Assembly (NCBI GenBank): GCA_005777185.1
Contig: SXNL01000119.1
Coordinates: 1 to 32,133, forward strand
DNA length: 32,133 nt
Direction: 5' to 3'
Source: Myxococcales bacterium
GTDB lineage: Bacteria; Myxococcota_A; Polyangia; Polyangiales; Polyangiaceae
The notes below the pieces were generated by a model. That model worked only from the letters and a program-made list of their open reading frames with translations. It did not search any database and was not told where the DNA came from. This document shows positions 30,998-32,133 of this stretch, in pieces. Within the stretch, counting starts at the first letter, position 1, and every line of letters begins with the position of its first letter. The position numbers and the translations under genes are program-made.

Positions 30998-32133
30998 GAC
31001 GTCTTCGGTCTCATCGAACCACGATCGGCGGCAAGTACCGCGTCGAGAGCCTCCTCGGAGAAGGCGGGTTCGGGGTCGTCTACGCGGGTCGGCAAGCGAT
31101 GCTCGATCAGCCCGTCGCGATCAAGTGCCTCAAGCCCTCGTTCGACGCGATGGCGGACTCCAACTTCCTTCGCGAGGCGCGCCTCCTCTTCGGCCTGGCG
31201 CACCCCGGGATCGTCCGGATGTACGACGCCGGGGAGATCGACGGCCCGCAGGGCAAGGTGCCCTACGTCGTGCTCGAGCGGCTCGACGGGATCTCGCTCG
31301 ATGTCGCCATCGAGCAGCGCATCCGGGGGGAGACGCCGCCCTTCAGCAGGCTCGAGCTCGCGCAGATCATCGTCCCGGTGCTGGAGGCGCTCTCGTTCGC
31401 GCACGCGCGGGGCGTCGTCCACCGCCACATCAAGCCACAGAACATCATGGTGCAGCGGCACGCGGACGGCTCCGTCACGACGAAGGTCCTCGACTTCGGC
31501 ATGGCGCGGTCGCTGATGCCGGGCCAGGGGACCCGGTCGACGCCGGGCCTCACGCCGCGCTACGGCTCGCCCGAGCAGTGGAACGCGATGTACGGTCCGG
31601 TGGGCCCCGCCACCGACATCTTCGCGATGGGGCTCGTCCTCGAGGAGGCGTGCACGCTCGCGATCGTGCTCGACGGGGCGACGATCGCGGACATCGTGGC
31701 CGCGGCGATGAGCCCCGCGCGCCACAGCCGGATCCCCACCGTGAGGCAGGATCTCGCAGGGCTCGCGGCCGTCGTGGACCGTGCGACGCGCGTTGCCCAG
31801 GACGATCGGTTCCGCTCGGCCGACGAGATGCTGGTGGCCTTCCGGGCAGCGATCGAGCCGCGGCCGATCGCGCCGACGCCGCCCCTGAACCCCTTCGCGG
31901 CGACCGTGCTCGACGCCCGCGCACCGTCCCCGACGGGCGCTCCCTCCCCGCCGCCGCTGCATCGACCAGCCGCCGCGAGCGGCCCGGAGACCTCGATCTC
32001 GCGCACGGGGAGCCACGGAACATCCGCCGCGCCGTGGATCCTGGTCGTGATCCTCGGCGCGCTCCTCCTGCTCCTCGTGGTCGGCACCCTCGGGATCGCC
32101 GCGTGGGTCGCGCGCGACCCGGGCGCCACGGTC
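30992..32133 (+). CDS. Ser/Thr protein kinase, frameshifted near the start, altered catalytic loop, cut by window end
   Basis: The kinase domain runs from about 31018 to 31860: Gly loop GEGGFGVVY, VAIK Lys, catalytic loop HRHIKPQN (31430-31453), DFG, and YGSPEQW in the activation segment. Canonical kinases have HRDxKxxN, so the catalytic Asp is His here. A Pro-rich linker and a transmembrane helix (about 32032-32100, ILVVILGALLLLLVVG) follow before the window ends. The kinase frame has no sensible start of its own. ATG 30992 reads MHDVFGLI in another frame, and one added base at 31016-31017 would restore the usual lead-in (GTTIGGKYRV). An in-frame ATG at 30862 exists but gives an Arg-rich leader upstream of the likely promoter. 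It is either a decaying gene, a pseudokinase or a sequence with errors. Confidence 0.8.

Overview
The window is a very GC-rich stretch of bacterial chromosome. Several traits together suggest a myxobacterium-like member of the Myxococcota, probably of the Polyangium/Sorangium type: a CarD-family regulator with a long basic, proline-rich extension, a eukaryotic-type Ser/Thr kinase with a proline-rich linker and a membrane anchor, many lipoproteins with Asp/Ala/Gly/Pro-rich stretches, a TonB-dependent receptor carrying its own TonB C-terminal domain, and strong G/C at third codon positions. This taxonomic call is inference from gene content. I saw no rRNA, tRNA, CRISPR array, insertion sequence or phage gene.

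Positions 1-451 hold no gene. They contain a block of inverted and direct repeats built from near-perfect hairpins. From 452 to 13371 every gene is on the minus strand. Read in the direction of transcription (right to left) they are: a TonB-receptor fusion protein and an overlapping lipoprotein, a Cys-rich lipoprotein with a lysozyme-like region, the signal-recognition GTPase Ffh, a lipoprotein with a CBM9-like domain, a small outer-membrane beta-barrel protein with a TPR-like front end, an O-antigen-ligase-like membrane protein with a TPR tail, and an SpsF-like cytidylyltransferase. The theme is envelope and surface glycan work, with ffh embedded in it.

From 13463 to 21455 the genes are on the plus strand: two overlapping GT-C-type membrane glycosyltransferases, an IHF/HU-family protein with an acidic tail, tyrosyl-tRNA synthetase, a lipoprotein of unknown function, and the CarD-family protein. 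Palindromes overlap the likely promoters of both DNA-binding protein genes.

From 30706 back to 21470 the genes are again on the minus strand, in three groups. The first is a small conserved protein, a lipoprotein and a SAM methyltransferase, tightly packed behind a good sigma-70-type promoter. The second is a large S41 processing protease, pdxJ and nnr, joined by 1- and 4-base overlaps; it combines proteolysis with cofactor synthesis and repair. The third is an ECF sigma factor followed by a PduO-type cobalamin adenosyltransferase.

At the right edge a plus-strand Ser/Thr kinase gene runs off the window. It appears to carry two lesions: a one-base deletion just after its start, and replacement of the catalytic-loop aspartate (HRD) by histidine. 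This is the most unusual single observation. The receptor-lipoprotein pair and the CarD architecture are the best candidates for less-described biology.
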